This document shows, one piece after another, positions 8,000 to 16,014 of a DNA stretch of 43,117 bases (positions are counted from its first letter, which is position 1; the number at the start of each line of letters is the position of its first letter). A model generated the notes under the pieces. That model was not told the origin of the DNA. It worked only from the letters and a program-made list of their open reading frames with translations, and searched no databases. Source of the stretch: Alphaproteobacteria bacterium (lineage in GTDB: Bacteria > Pseudomonadota > Alphaproteobacteria > WRAU01 > Hepatincolaceae); NCBI GenBank assembly GCA_031274895.1, contig JAISPM010000023.1, positions 1 through 43,117 of the forward strand, in the 5' to 3' direction. A program made the position numbers and the translations under genes.

Positions 8000-8413
8000 T
8001 TGAATAAAAATATTTTTCAACAAGACATTGTTAAAAGCAATAAAGCTCCTGCTTTCAGTAGAACCGATAGAATTGCTAAAGAAATTAAGGTGATTTTATC
8101 GGATATTTTCACAAAGTCGCAACTGAAAGACGCTCTGCTTTTTGATAAGATTGTTTTGATTACAGGTGTAGAAGTAAGTGGCGATTTATCGCGGGCGGTT
8201 GTATCTATTAGTAATTGGAATGTGAATGTTGAAGAGGGGCTTTTAATAAAAACTTTAAATAAACATATTCCATTTATGCGCTCTCGTATCGCTAAGGCTC
8301 TAAAAATTAAGGTGATTCCTAACTTGTTTTTCGTGATAGATAAACAATTTGATAAAATGGAAGAAGCAGCAAAAATGTTTAAAGCCCTGGAAGAAAGCGA
8401 GAAGAGCAAATAA
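8000..8413 (+). CDS. rbfA: Ribosome-binding factor A
   Basis: A 137-residue RbfA, which helps mature the 5' end of 16S rRNA and the 30S subunit. The KH-like fold is seen in RTDRIAKEIKVILSDIF, the strand ITGVEVSGDLSRAVVSIS and the final helix block FMRSRIAKALKIKVIPNLFFVIDKQFDKMEEAAKMF. The start is TTG at 8000: it is preceded by GAGAA at a suitable distance, and no ATG exists before the conserved region. It normally follows infB directly; here repeats lie between. A toxin-antitoxin pair follows it instead of truB. Confidence 0.93.
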   Translation: MNKNIFQQDIVKSNKAPAFSRTDRIAKEIKVILSDIFTKSQLKDALLFDKIVLITGVEVSGDLSRAVVSISNWNVNVEEGLLIKTLNKHIPFMRSRIAKALKIKVIPNLFFVIDKQFDKMEEAAKMFKALEESEKSK

Positions 8414-8495
8414 AATTTCTCTTTCAAATTAATAAGTAATGAAATATAAGTTTTTAAAGTATAATTAAATTATATTAAATATATGGATAAAAATT

Positions 8496-8750
8496 ATGAG
8501 TAATATGGTTAGAATTAGCGAAGAGAAAAGGAATCGCTTGGCAGAAATCGCTAAAATGGACAATATTAATATTGATGATATAGTAGACAACGCTTTAGAA
8601 GATTATATTTCTTCCTATGATAATTCTTCTTACACCTTAACAGATTGGCAATTAGCGGAAGTAGATAAAGGCTTAGAGGATATTGCAAACGGAAACTTTG
8701 TTGACAGTGAGTTAATTGAATCTGTTTTTAGACAATATAGAAAAAAATAA
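8496..8750 (+). CDS. Antitoxin, ribbon-helix-helix-like N-terminus
   Basis: An 84-residue acidic protein. The first 40 residues (MVRISEEKRNRLAEIAKMDNINIDDIVDNALEDYI region) have the strand-helix-helix pattern of CopG/ribbon-helix-helix DNA-binding antitoxins, so it could repress its own promoter. The rest (LTDWQLAEVDKGLEDIANGNFVD) resembles the toxin-binding tail of ParD-type antitoxins. The stop codon shares its last A with the toxin's ATG (TAATG), showing translational coupling. A TATAAT at 8460-8465 may be its -10 box. The pair is inserted in the otherwise conserved rbfA-truB gap. Confidence 0.85.
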   Translation: MSNMVRISEEKRNRLAEIAKMDNINIDDIVDNALEDYISSYDNSSYTLTDWQLAEVDKGLEDIANGNFVDSELIESVFRQYRKK

Positions 8751-9040
8751 TGGAAATAATTTATACTACGAGATTTTCTAATCATTTTTCAAGTATTAAA
8801 AATTATTTAAGTGAAAACCATAATCATTTGTTGGAACAAACTATTTCTGTTATAGATGAAAGAATTAATACAATCAAGCATAATCCTTATATGGGCAGAA
8901 TAGGAGTTAGACCAAATACTAGAGAATTAGTCTTTAGAAAGTTGCCTTATATTTTAGTTTATAGGGTTGCAGAGCTTGAACAAAAAATATTCTTAGTTGC
9001 TATTTTCCATACCTCACAAAATCGTAATTCATTATTGTAG
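8750..9040 (+). CDS. ParE/RelE-family toxin, second copy
   Basis: A 96-residue toxin of the RelE/ParE superfamily: N-terminal strand IIYTTRF, helices, NPYMGRIGV turn, and strands RELVFRKLPYILVYRV and IFLVAIFHTSQN. It is clearly paralogous to the toxin at 1409-1690. Family members inhibit translation or gyrase; which applies here cannot be told from sequence alone. It overlaps the antitoxin by one base. Its stop (TAG, 9038-9040) lies only a few bases before the ribosome-binding site of truB, so it sits inside a housekeeping transcription unit, where loss would be tolerated poorly without keeping truB expression. Confidence 0.87.
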   Translation: MEIIYTTRFSNHFSSIKNYLSENHNHLLEQTISVIDERINTIKHNPYMGRIGVRPNTRELVFRKLPYILVYRVAELEQKIFLVAIFHTSQNRNSLL

Positions 9041-9056
9041 ATAATGGAGAAACAAA

Positions 9057-9968
9057 ATTCCTAATATAGACCTAAACAATCTCCACGGTTGGTTATTTAT
9101 TGATAAACCGATTGGAATCTCTTCATTTGGGGTGGTGGCGCAGTTAAAAAAATACCTTAAACTTCCGAAAACCCATAAAATCGGGCATGGTGGCACGCTA
9201 GATCCACTTGCCTCGGGCGTTTTACCCATTGCTTTAGGTGAAGCCACCAAGACTGTAGATTACGTTATGAATTCTGACAAAGTTTATGAGTTTACAATTG
9301 CTTTTGGTTCTAAAACCGATACCGCAGATGCTGAAGGAAATATTGTTCAAACCACAGATTTTACCCCAACAGAAAGTGATTTAATAAATATTCTGCCAAA
9401 ATTTATTGGGGAAATCTCTCAAAAACCACCCGCCTATTCTGCCATAAAAATTAATGGCGCGCGGGCTTATGCTTTGGCTCGTGCAGGAGAAGCTGTGGAA
9501 ATTCCATCGCGCAAGATAAAAATTTATTCCTTAGAGTTAAAAAATTTTGACTCCATCAACAAAAAAGCCACGTTAATTGCAAAAGTATCTAAGGGGACAT
9601 ATATACGCACCCTAGCGGAAGATATTGCCGAAAACTTAGGCTCACTGGGGCATATCGCATATTTAAGGCGGACTGAAATATGTATTCACAAAGAAAAACT
9701 TTTACTTTCGCTAAATTCAATCTATAATGAAGAATATACTGTTGAAAATTATTTAATTAGTATAGAAGATATGCTGAAAGACATCTTGGCATATTCTTTA
9801 AATTTAAAGCAGGCGACAGAAGTCCGTAATGGGAATTTGTCTAGCTTGCTTGGCTGTCCTAAGGGAATCTTTAAGTCTTTATACCAAGGTAAAATTTTAG
9901 CCTTAATGGAAAATAAAGACGGAAAGGTATCTTTTTTGAGGGTCTTCAATCATAACCAACTAATATAG
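9057..9968 (+). CDS. truB: tRNA pseudouridine(55) synthase TruB, apparent ATT start
   Basis: TruB makes pseudouridine 55 in the T-loop of tRNA. The catalytic Asp is in [10 protein letters not shown], followed by [28 protein letters not shown] and the C-terminal PUA-like part. The first GTG (9132) would cut off the conserved segment [15 protein letters not shown], which is encoded in frame from about 9090. Between the upstream in-frame TAA (9042) and that segment there is no ATG, GTG or TTG. ATT at 9057 lies seven bases after GGAG (9046-9049), so I take it as start (303 residues). The alternative is a one-base frameshift in the AAAA run at 9054-9057, which would join the ATG at 9044 to this frame. 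Confidence 0.88.
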   Translation: MPNIDLNNLHGWLFIDKPIGISSFGVVAQLKKYLKLPKTHKIGHGGTLDPLASGVLPIALGEATKTVDYVMNSDKVYEFTIAFGSKTDTADAEGNIVQTTDFTPTESDLINILPKFIGEISQKPPAYSAIKINGARAYALARAGEAVEIPSRKIKIYSLELKNFDSINKKATLIAKVSKGTYIRTLAEDIAENLGSLGHIAYLRRTEICIHKEKLLLSLNSIYNEEYTVENYLISIEDMLKDILAYSLNLKQATEVRNGNLSSLLGCPKGIFKSLYQGKILALMENKDGKVSFLRVFNHNQLI

Positions 9969-9978
9969 GAGTAAAGCG

Positions 9979-10254
9979 ATGTCTCTAAAAAAAGAAGATA
10001 AAACCAATATCATTAAAAATTATGCAACCAAAGCTGATGATACAGGTTCACCGGAAGTGCAAATTGCGATTCTAAGCGAAAAAATCAAATACTTAACCGA
10101 TCACATGAAAGAACATACTAAAGACTTCCACTCAAGACGTGGACTTTTAGTAATGGTTTCTAAAAGAAGAAAATTACTTACTTATTTGAAAAAGAAAGAT
10201 AACACCAGATACGAATCTATTCTAGGTAGATTAGGTCTAAGAGGAGTGAAATAG
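9979..10254 (+). CDS. rpsO: 30S ribosomal protein S15
   Basis: A 91-residue S15 (family norm 89). It binds the central domain of 16S rRNA early in 30S assembly and forms a bridge to the 50S subunit. The signature runs through [35 protein letters not shown] and [13 protein letters not shown]. It starts at ATG after GGAG, ten bases past the truB stop, and pnp follows after two bases, the conserved truB-rpsO-pnp order. In enterobacteria S15 represses its own mRNA through a leader fold; the ten-base gap here leaves no room for such a leader outside truB. Confidence 0.98.
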   Translation: MSLKKEDKTNIIKNYATKADDTGSPEVQIAILSEKIKYLTDHMKEHTKDFHSRRGLLVMVSKRRKLLTYLKKKDNTRYESILGRLGLRGVK

Positions 10255-10256
10255 TA

Positions 10257-12350
10257 GTGTTTAATATCATAGAAAAAAAAATTAACTGGGCAGGTAAAGA
10301 ATTAACTTTGCAAACCGGTAAAATTGCCAGACAAGCTGATGGTGCAGTGGTAGCCACCTTAGGCGGCACCACTGTGTTAGCCACTGTGGTGTTTGGTAAA
10401 AATGCAAATTATGAACTGGATTTCTTTCCTTTAACTGTTAATTATCAAGATAAATACTACGCAGTGGGCAAAATCCCGGGTGGATTTTTTAAGCGCGAAA
10501 CCAAGCCAACCGAAAGGGAAGTGCTGATTTCTAGGCTAATTGACCGCCCTGTGCGTCCGCTTTTTGACGAACGTTTCAGAAACGAAGTGCAGGTGATTGT
10601 ATCGGCTATTTCCAGCGATAAGGAAGTATCTACGGACGTATTGTCGGTGATAGCTGCCTCAGCCGCACTTTCTATTTCAGGTGTGCCTTTCTTAGATACT
10701 GTTGGTGCTGCCAAAGTTGGCTACATTAATGGCGAATACGTGCTTAATCCAACCATTCAACAGGTAAAAGATAGTGAGCTTGAACTTGTTGTGGCAGGCA
10801 CTAAAGATGGTATCTTAATGGTGGAATCTGAAGCGCAAGAACTAAGTGAAGAAGTTATGCTGGGTGCATTAAAATTCGCGCATTCAGGATTCGCTCCTGT
10901 AATTAACTTAATTAATGACTTTAAGGCGGCGGTTAATAAAGCTCCGTTTGAAATGGAGAGTTTTGATACTCCTGAGGTTGTAAATTTTATTACTGAGCTA
11001 AGCGCAGTGGCTAAAGACAATTTAGTTAAGGCTTTTTCTATTAAAGATAAAACTGAGCGTAGCAAAAAAATTAATGAAGCGAAAGATATTGCGAAATCAG
11101 CTTTTGCAGGTAGCAGTTTGTTTGATGAAACTTTTGTGGATAGACACTTCGGCTATTACTTTAAAGCCTTAGAAAAAGACATTGTGCGTGGCGATATTTT
11201 GAAAAATGCGGTGCGCATTGATGGTAGAACCTTAGAGCAAATTCGTCCAATTACCACCGAAATCGATTTATTTCCTGCGCCGCATGGCAGTGCATTATTT
11301 ACCAGAGGTGAAACTCAAGCTCTTGTGTTTGCAACCCTTGGAACCGAAATTGACGAGCAAATGCTTGACGATATTGAAAACGATAACTCTAAAGAACGTT
11401 TCATGCTTCATTACAACTTCCCGCCGTTTTCTGTGGGAGAAGTTGGCAGAGTTGGTGCGCCCGGTCGTAGAGAAATTGGTCATGGTAAATTGGCATGGCG
11501 TGCAATCCATCCATTACTTCCAAGCAAAGAAGAATTTCCTTATACAATTAGATTAGTTTCTGAAATTACCGAATCCAATGGTTCGTCTTCCATGGCGACC
11601 GTGTGTGGTTCTTCCCTTGCATTAATGTCGGCAGGGGTGCCAATGCCTAGACCTGTGGCGGGTATTGCCATGGGCTTAATTAAAGAAGGCGATAAATATG
11701 CGGTGCTTTCTGATATTTTAGGCGATGAAGATCACCTTGGTGATATGGATTTTAAAGTAGCCGGAACTGAACGTGGTATAACTTCGCTGCAAATGGATAT
11801 TAAAATTACCTCCATTACCTACGAAATTATGGAAAAAGCGGTATCGCAAGCCCATGATGGCAGAAAGCACATTTTAGGTGAAATGGCGAAATCTATTTCG
11901 GTTGCTAAAGCTGACCTTAGCGGCACAGCTCCTAAAATTAAAACCATTCAAATAGATAAGGAAAAAATTAAGGATATTATCGGCACCGGCGGTAAAATCA
12001 TTAAGGAAATTTGTGAAAAGTTTGATGTTAAAATTGATATATCACAGGATGGTCTCGTAAAAGTTGCCGGCACCAATGGCGAAAAAGTTGATGGTGCGCT
12101 GGAGCATATCGCTGCAATTGTGGCGGTGCCTGAAGTTGGTAAAGTTTACAAAGGGAAAGTGGTTAAACTATTAGATTTTGGGGCATTTGTTAATTTTATG
12201 CCGAATCGTGATGGTTTCTTACATATTTCTGAAATGAGCGATAATCGTAATTCTAATATTAACGACTTTTTAAAAGTGGGCGATTTATTAGATGTGAAAG
12301 TAGCGCAAATTGACGATAAAGGTAAGATTAGATTAACCGTTAAAATATAG
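10257..12350 (+). CDS. pnp: Polyribonucleotide nucleotidyltransferase (PNPase)
   Basis: A 697-residue PNPase, the phosphate-dependent 3'-to-5' exoribonuclease and degradosome partner. Two RNase PH domains flank a helical linker: first about 1-225 (with GGTTVLATVVFG and IDRPVRPLF), second about 310-545 (with FPAPHGSALFTRGETQ, FSVGEVGR and the active-site DILGDEDHLGDMDFKVAGT). A KH domain (IIGTGGKIIKEI near residue 574) and an S1 domain (from about 630) complete it. The start is GTG at 10257, with GAGGAG upstream. The protein ends directly after the S1 domain (IRLTVKI), without the acidic tail seen in some relatives. Confidence 0.98.
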   Translation: MFNIIEKKINWAGKELTLQTGKIARQADGAVVATLGGTTVLATVVFGKNANYELDFFPLTVNYQDKYYAVGKIPGGFFKRETKPTEREVLISRLIDRPVRPLFDERFRNEVQVIVSAISSDKEVSTDVLSVIAASAALSISGVPFLDTVGAAKVGYINGEYVLNPTIQQVKDSELELVVAGTKDGILMVESEAQELSEEVMLGALKFAHSGFAPVINLINDFKAAVNKAPFEMESFDTPEVVNFITELSAVAKDNLVKAFSIKDKTERSKKINEAKDIAKSAFAGSSLFDETFVDRHFGYYFKALEKDIVRGDILKNAVRIDGRTLEQIRPITTEIDLFPAPHGSALFTRGETQALVFATLGTEIDEQMLDDIENDNSKERFMLHYNFPPFSVGEVGRVGAPGRREIGHGKLAWRAIHPLLPSKEEFPYTIRLVSEITESNGSSSMATVCGSSLALMSAGVPMPRPVAGIAMGLIKEGDKYAVLSDILGDEDHLGDMDFKVAGTERGITSLQMDIKITSITYEIMEKAVSQAHDGRKHILGEMAKSISVAKADLSGTAPKIKTIQIDKEKIKDIIGTGGKIIKEICEKFDVKIDISQDGLVKVAGTNGEKVDGALEHIAAIVAVPEVGKVYKGKVVKLLDFGAFVNFMPNRDGFLHISEMSDNRNSNINDFLKVGDLLDVKVAQIDDKGKIRLTVKI

Positions 12351-12359
12351 TAGGAATTT

Positions 12360-13763
12360 ATGGCATTTAAGTTAGATAAAATCAGCATTAGTGGGCGTGA
12401 GGTTTTGCCTATAATTGAAGGTGGTAAAGGTGTTAATATCTCCACCGGGCTTACTGCGGGCAGTTTTGCGAGTGCTGGAGCCGTTGGCACTATTTCAGGC
12501 ACGAATCCTGATTTTTATGATGAAAATGGTAATTATATTCCTTATGTTTATGATAGCAAGTCTACAAGGAAAGAAAAGCATGATTCGCTTGTGGAACAAA
12601 GTATCCGTGGTTGTATTGCGCAGGCAAAAATTGCGGCGGATGTTAGTGGCGGCAATGGCAGAATCCACTTTAACTTCCTGTGGGAAGCGGGTGGCACAAA
12701 AATTATTATGGAAGAATCCCTTACTAAAACCAAGGGTTTAATCCATGGTATTACCTCAGGTGCAGGTTTACCCTATGCTTTAAGTGATATTGCGGCAAAA
12801 CACAATATTTATTATTATCCGATTGTTTCCAGTAGTCGTGCTTTTGCTATTTTGTGGAAAAGAAGCTATAACAAAACTGCGCAGTTATTGGGTGGTGTGG
12901 TTTATGAAGACCCTTGGTTGGCAGGTGGTCATAATGGTTTATCGAATCAAGAAGATCCCAATATAAAACAAGATCCTTACTTGCGAATTGTAGAAATTCG
13001 TAAAGTTATGAATGAGATTAATCTGCAACATGTGCCGATTATTATTGCGGGTGGTGTGTGGAATTTAAGTGAATGGTCTAAATATATTGATAATCCTGAA
13101 ATTGGTCTGGCGGCTTTTCAGTTTGGCACAAGACCTCTTTTGACACAGGAAAGTCCCATCAGTAATGCATGGAAGCAAAAGTTATTAACTCTTAAAGAGG
13201 GTGATGTTAGCTTAAATAGATTTTCTCCAACAGGATTCTATTCTTCGGCTGTGAATAATACTTTTTTAAAAGAATTATATGCACGTTCAGACAGACAAAT
13301 GAAAGCTGAACGTAAGCAGAGTGAAGAATTTTCTAAAGAAATTACCTCGAGTAATGGTATTACGAAGTTTTATGTGTCAGCTGAAGATTATGTTAAAGCA
13401 GAATCTTATATCAAAGACGGCTTTAATACTCTGTTAAAAACTCCTGAAGATACTATTATTTTTGAAACTTCTGCCGTGGCAGAACAGATTAAAGAAGATC
13501 AAGCAAACTGTATGGGTTGCCTATCGGCTTGCCGCTTTAGCAACTGGAGCGAAAACGAAAAAAATACCACCGGAATTTTGCCTGACCCACGTTCGTTCTG
13601 TATAGAAAAATCTTTACAAGATGTTGGACATGGTGGTTCTATTGATAATAACCTGTTATTTTCGGGGCATCATGCCTATAGATTCGCCACTGACCCTCTT
13701 TATAAAGGCGGATATATCCCTACAATCGCCGAGCTGGTGGAGAAAATTGTTATAGGGGACTAG
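12360..13763 (+). CDS. Nitronate monooxygenase family protein (NPD/FMN barrel)
   Basis: A 467-residue TIM-barrel flavoprotein of the 2-nitropropane dioxygenase/nitronate monooxygenase group. Visible motifs: GGKGVNISTG and AGAVGTISG near the N-terminus, GITSGAGLP, the GGHNG loop (about 187) that contacts FMN, VPIIIAGGVW and AAFQFGTRPLLTQESPI, which bind the phosphate. A C-terminal extension has CMGCLSAC, possibly a redox or metal pair. Related proteins oxidise alkyl nitronates or act as enoyl-reductase-like enzymes; the substrate here is unknown. It follows pnp by nine bases with its own AGGA site, so it is probably the last gene of the long operon. The long C-terminal part makes it larger than the typical 320-380 residues. 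Confidence 0.85.
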   Translation: MAFKLDKISISGREVLPIIEGGKGVNISTGLTAGSFASAGAVGTISGTNPDFYDENGNYIPYVYDSKSTRKEKHDSLVEQSIRGCIAQAKIAADVSGGNGRIHFNFLWEAGGTKIIMEESLTKTKGLIHGITSGAGLPYALSDIAAKHNIYYYPIVSSSRAFAILWKRSYNKTAQLLGGVVYEDPWLAGGHNGLSNQEDPNIKQDPYLRIVEIRKVMNEINLQHVPIIIAGGVWNLSEWSKYIDNPEIGLAAFQFGTRPLLTQESPISNAWKQKLLTLKEGDVSLNRFSPTGFYSSAVNNTFLKELYARSDRQMKAERKQSEEFSKEITSSNGITKFYVSAEDYVKAESYIKDGFNTLLKTPEDTIIFETSAVAEQIKEDQANCMGCLSACRFSNWSENEKNTTGILPDPRSFCIEKSLQDVGHGGSIDNNLLFSGHHAYRFATDPLYKGGYIPTIAELVEKIVIGD

Positions 13764-13770
13764 TGGTTCT

Positions 13771-13879
13771 AAAATTCCCCTTCGCTTGGGCGTTGTGGGT
13801 GGCGGCGAAGCCGGTCAGTGTAGTTATTTAGCTTTGCTAAATAGAACCTAGTTTAGTCGTATCACCTTTAGGGTGATAC
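13771..13879. repeat. Degraded family 1 repeat plus two hairpins after the NPD gene
   Basis: 13771-13820 is a decayed copy of the two-hairpin repeat (AATTCCCCTTCGC kept, the rest scrambled). Two clean hairpins follow: TATTTAGC-TTT-GCTAAATA (13825-13843) and GTATCACC with GGTGATAC (13859-13879). Neither has a T-run, so they are not obvious terminators; the second ends 42 bases before the RpiR start and could act on that gene. Confidence 0.5.
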
Positions 13880-13921
13880 TCCAATTTTAATTGTTGTGGT
13901 TTGAAATTAACAAACATAAAT

Positions 13922-14731
13922 ATGAATCAAGTTATTTATCGTATTACGGAAAATTATCGTTTACTTTCGCCTGCGCAAAAAATTATTGCCGATCATTTAA
14001 TAGCACATCAAGAGCAAATTCCGCATTTAACCGCTAGAGATTTAGCTACAGCTACAAAACAAGTTTCCAGTTGCGTAATTTCTTTCGCCCAGCGTATTGG
14101 CTATAAAGGCTTTAGTGAGCTGAAGTTTCATTATGAAAATCAGGCGCATGCTTTAGATACGGAAATTCTAAATCCTGTGATACAAGCCATAGAGTTAGCA
14201 GAGATTGCCACAAAAACTCAAGAATTTCAAGAGGCTTTTGCTTTATTAAAAGCGGCAAAAAAAATTTATATCTACGCCTTTCAAATGTCGCAAATTCCTG
14301 CCAAAGATTTTTACTTCAGAATGCGGAAAATTGCGCCCTCAAAAGTAATTTTCTTTGAAGATTTTGAAGACCAAGTTCGCATGTCGCAAATGATGGAAGC
14401 AGGCGATGTCGCTTTAATAATTTCTAATAGCGGTAATTGCGAAGAAATTCTTTTAATGGAGGCGGAAATTACGAAAAAGAATATCCCGCAAATTCTTATC
14501 ACCAATGGCATTAATAGTCAACTGGCTCTAAACGCTGCTAAGGAAATTTCCATACAATGCCTAGAAACCGATCCCCTTCTCTTCAAAGAAGTGCCAACAC
14601 TGGCAAGATATGCCTTAATTTACACCTTGGAAAAGGTCTACTCCATGTATTTTAAAGAATTTTACGATGAAAGTTTAAAAAATCTTAAAAAAACCAGCCA
14701 AATTTTTAATGCTAAACCAATTCTTCCTTAG
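13922..14731 (+). CDS. MurR/RpiR-family transcriptional regulator
   Basis: A 269-residue regulator with an N-terminal winged/HTH domain (about 1-75: LSPAQKIIADHLI, LTARDLATATKQVSSCVISFAQRIGYKGFSELKFHY) and a C-terminal SIS sugar-phosphate-binding domain (about 105-235: KAAKKIYIYAF, VALIISNSGNCEEI). RpiR proteins sense sugar phosphates and control nearby sugar genes. It lies beside, and converges with, the MFS-mngB-PTS operon, so it is the best candidate to sense the phosphorylated product and regulate that operon. I chose ATG 13922 over TTG 13901; neither has a strong ribosome-binding site. Its 3' end overlaps the end of the MFS gene by 20 bases. Confidence 0.85.
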   Translation: MNQVIYRITENYRLLSPAQKIIADHLIAHQEQIPHLTARDLATATKQVSSCVISFAQRIGYKGFSELKFHYENQAHALDTEILNPVIQAIELAEIATKTQEFQEAFALLKAAKKIYIYAFQMSQIPAKDFYFRMRKIAPSKVIFFEDFEDQVRMSQMMEAGDVALIISNSGNCEEILLMEAEITKKNIPQILITNGINSQLALNAAKEISIQCLETDPLLFKEVPTLARYALIYTLEKVYSMYFKEFYDESLKNLKKTSQIFNAKPILP

Positions 14732-15929
14732 TTTTTAAAACACTAATTAATAAACTTGCAAATAGATAAATAATTGCAAGGCTGATTAATAGAACATTGC
14801 CACCGAATTTTTCAAAGATTGCCCCGGCAAAAAGTGAGCCAACAAAGCCGCTGAGTCCTGAACCTAAATTAATAATGGAAACTGCAATTGGTTTGTTGTC
14901 GCTCAACATGGCAGGAATAAGGGCAGATATTGGTCCAAAGGCGGCAATACCGATGGCGAAAATGCTAAAAGCTAATCCTAATAAAAAAACATTTCCGTAA
15001 AAATATTGGCAGAATATATAAATTAATACGCAAGATAAAGCGGTGATGGTGCCACTAAAATACATGGCGATTTTCCGTAATCCGTATTTATCGCCCAAAT
15101 GACCAAAGCCAATGCCAGCCAAAGAGTTTACAATGTAGGTAATTGCCCAAATGCTGCCCCATTGTTCCAGTGAGAATCCTCTCTGTAATAAGAAAATCGG
15201 CATTATGATAATAAAGCCGAATCGCCCCATATTGTTAATTATTAACACCACAACTGCCGCGATTAAGCGTTTATTTTTAAATAAAATCGTTATTCCGGTA
15301 GCAATATTTGCAAGAATCTTTTCGTCTTTTTTGCCAATAAATATATCTTTTTTACTGAAACCAAGGGCAATAATACCGCCAAATACAGAAATAACCGCTC
15401 CTATCATAAAAATATCAATTGCGCTTAAAGAACTTAATAGGTTAGAAGACAATACAGGAGCAATAATATTCATGCCCAAATTGCTGCATAAAAAGAAGTA
15501 GGCGGTGGCTTTGCCTAAGTGTTTGAGGTCAGTTTTTAGGGTAATTAATACTAAAAAAGAATTGGCGAACAGTGGGAAAGAAGCTCCCCGCAAAAAATAA
15601 GAGAAAGCTATCAGGTTATATTCTCTATACATTATGCCGATAATCAATAGGCTTGCGCTTAGCAGATATACCACCACGCCGGCAAACATAATTTTGCCGC
15701 CACTGAATTTATTCACCATAAAGCTGGATAAATAAGAAAAAATAAAGGTGGCGAATCCGTAAAGAGAAAAAATTAAGGATATAAACTTTAAATTAAAACC
15801 ATCCCCTTCCAAAAAAGAGGAAAACCAGCTGATTTCAATTCCCATACCCAAACTAAAGAGGATTAACCCCATGTAGCCATGGAATAGCTCCTCTTTAATA
15901 CCGATTTTTTGTGAGAGTTTTGTAAGCAT
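14712..15929 (-). CDS. MFS-family permease
   Basis: A 405-residue major facilitator with about 12 hydrophobic segments, a central charged loop (about 195-215, GFSKKDIFIGKKDEKIL) and an MFS-type turn GHLGDKYGLRK after the seventh segment, equivalent to the A-like motif. Substrate is not evident; it is last in the mngB/PTS operon, so a sugar, glycerate or product exporter/importer is reasonable. The open frame runs 48 bases further upstream (to 15977), but those codons come from a REP-like repeat (they spell part of ACHGQDGVV), so I place the start at ATG 15929. Two uptake routes in one operon (MFS and PTS) is notable. Confidence 0.85.
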   Translation of the reverse strand: MLTKLSQKIGIKEELFHGYMGLILFSLGMGIEISWFSSFLEGDGFNLKFISLIFSLYGFATFIFSYLSSFMVNKFSGGKIMFAGVVVYLLSASLLIIGIMYREYNLIAFSYFLRGASFPLFANSFLVLITLKTDLKHLGKATAYFFLCSNLGMNIIAPVLSSNLLSSLSAIDIFMIGAVISVFGGIIALGFSKKDIFIGKKDEKILANIATGITILFKNKRLIAAVVVLIINNMGRFGFIIIMPIFLLQRGFSLEQWGSIWAITYIVNSLAGIGFGHLGDKYGLRKIAMYFSGTITALSCVLIYIFCQYFYGNVFLLGLAFSIFAIGIAAFGPISALIPAMLSDNKPIAVSIINLGSGLSGFVGSLFAGAIFEKFGGNVLLISLAIIYLFASLLISVLKTKEELV

Positions 15930-15947
15930 GATATTTAATGTTGGTTT

Positions 15948-16000
15948 CACTACCCCGTCTTGCCCATGGCAAGCCACCCCTTCTCAGAGAAGGGGATTTT
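15948..16000 (-). repeat. Two-hairpin REP-like repeat, family 1, copy at mngB/MFS junction
   Basis: In minus-strand reading: CCCCTTCTCTGAGAAGGGG, then a second hairpin with CTTGCC and GGCAAG arms, then GACGGGGTAGTG. It fills most of the mngB-MFS gap and, if the longer frame were used, would add residues to the MFS N-terminus. Confidence 0.85.
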
Positions 16001-16014
16001 AAGGGAGGGCATTT

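Noticed and set aside
15930..15977. Longer N-terminus of the MFS permease
   Set aside because: The added codons lie in a REP-like repeat and before the normal first membrane segment.
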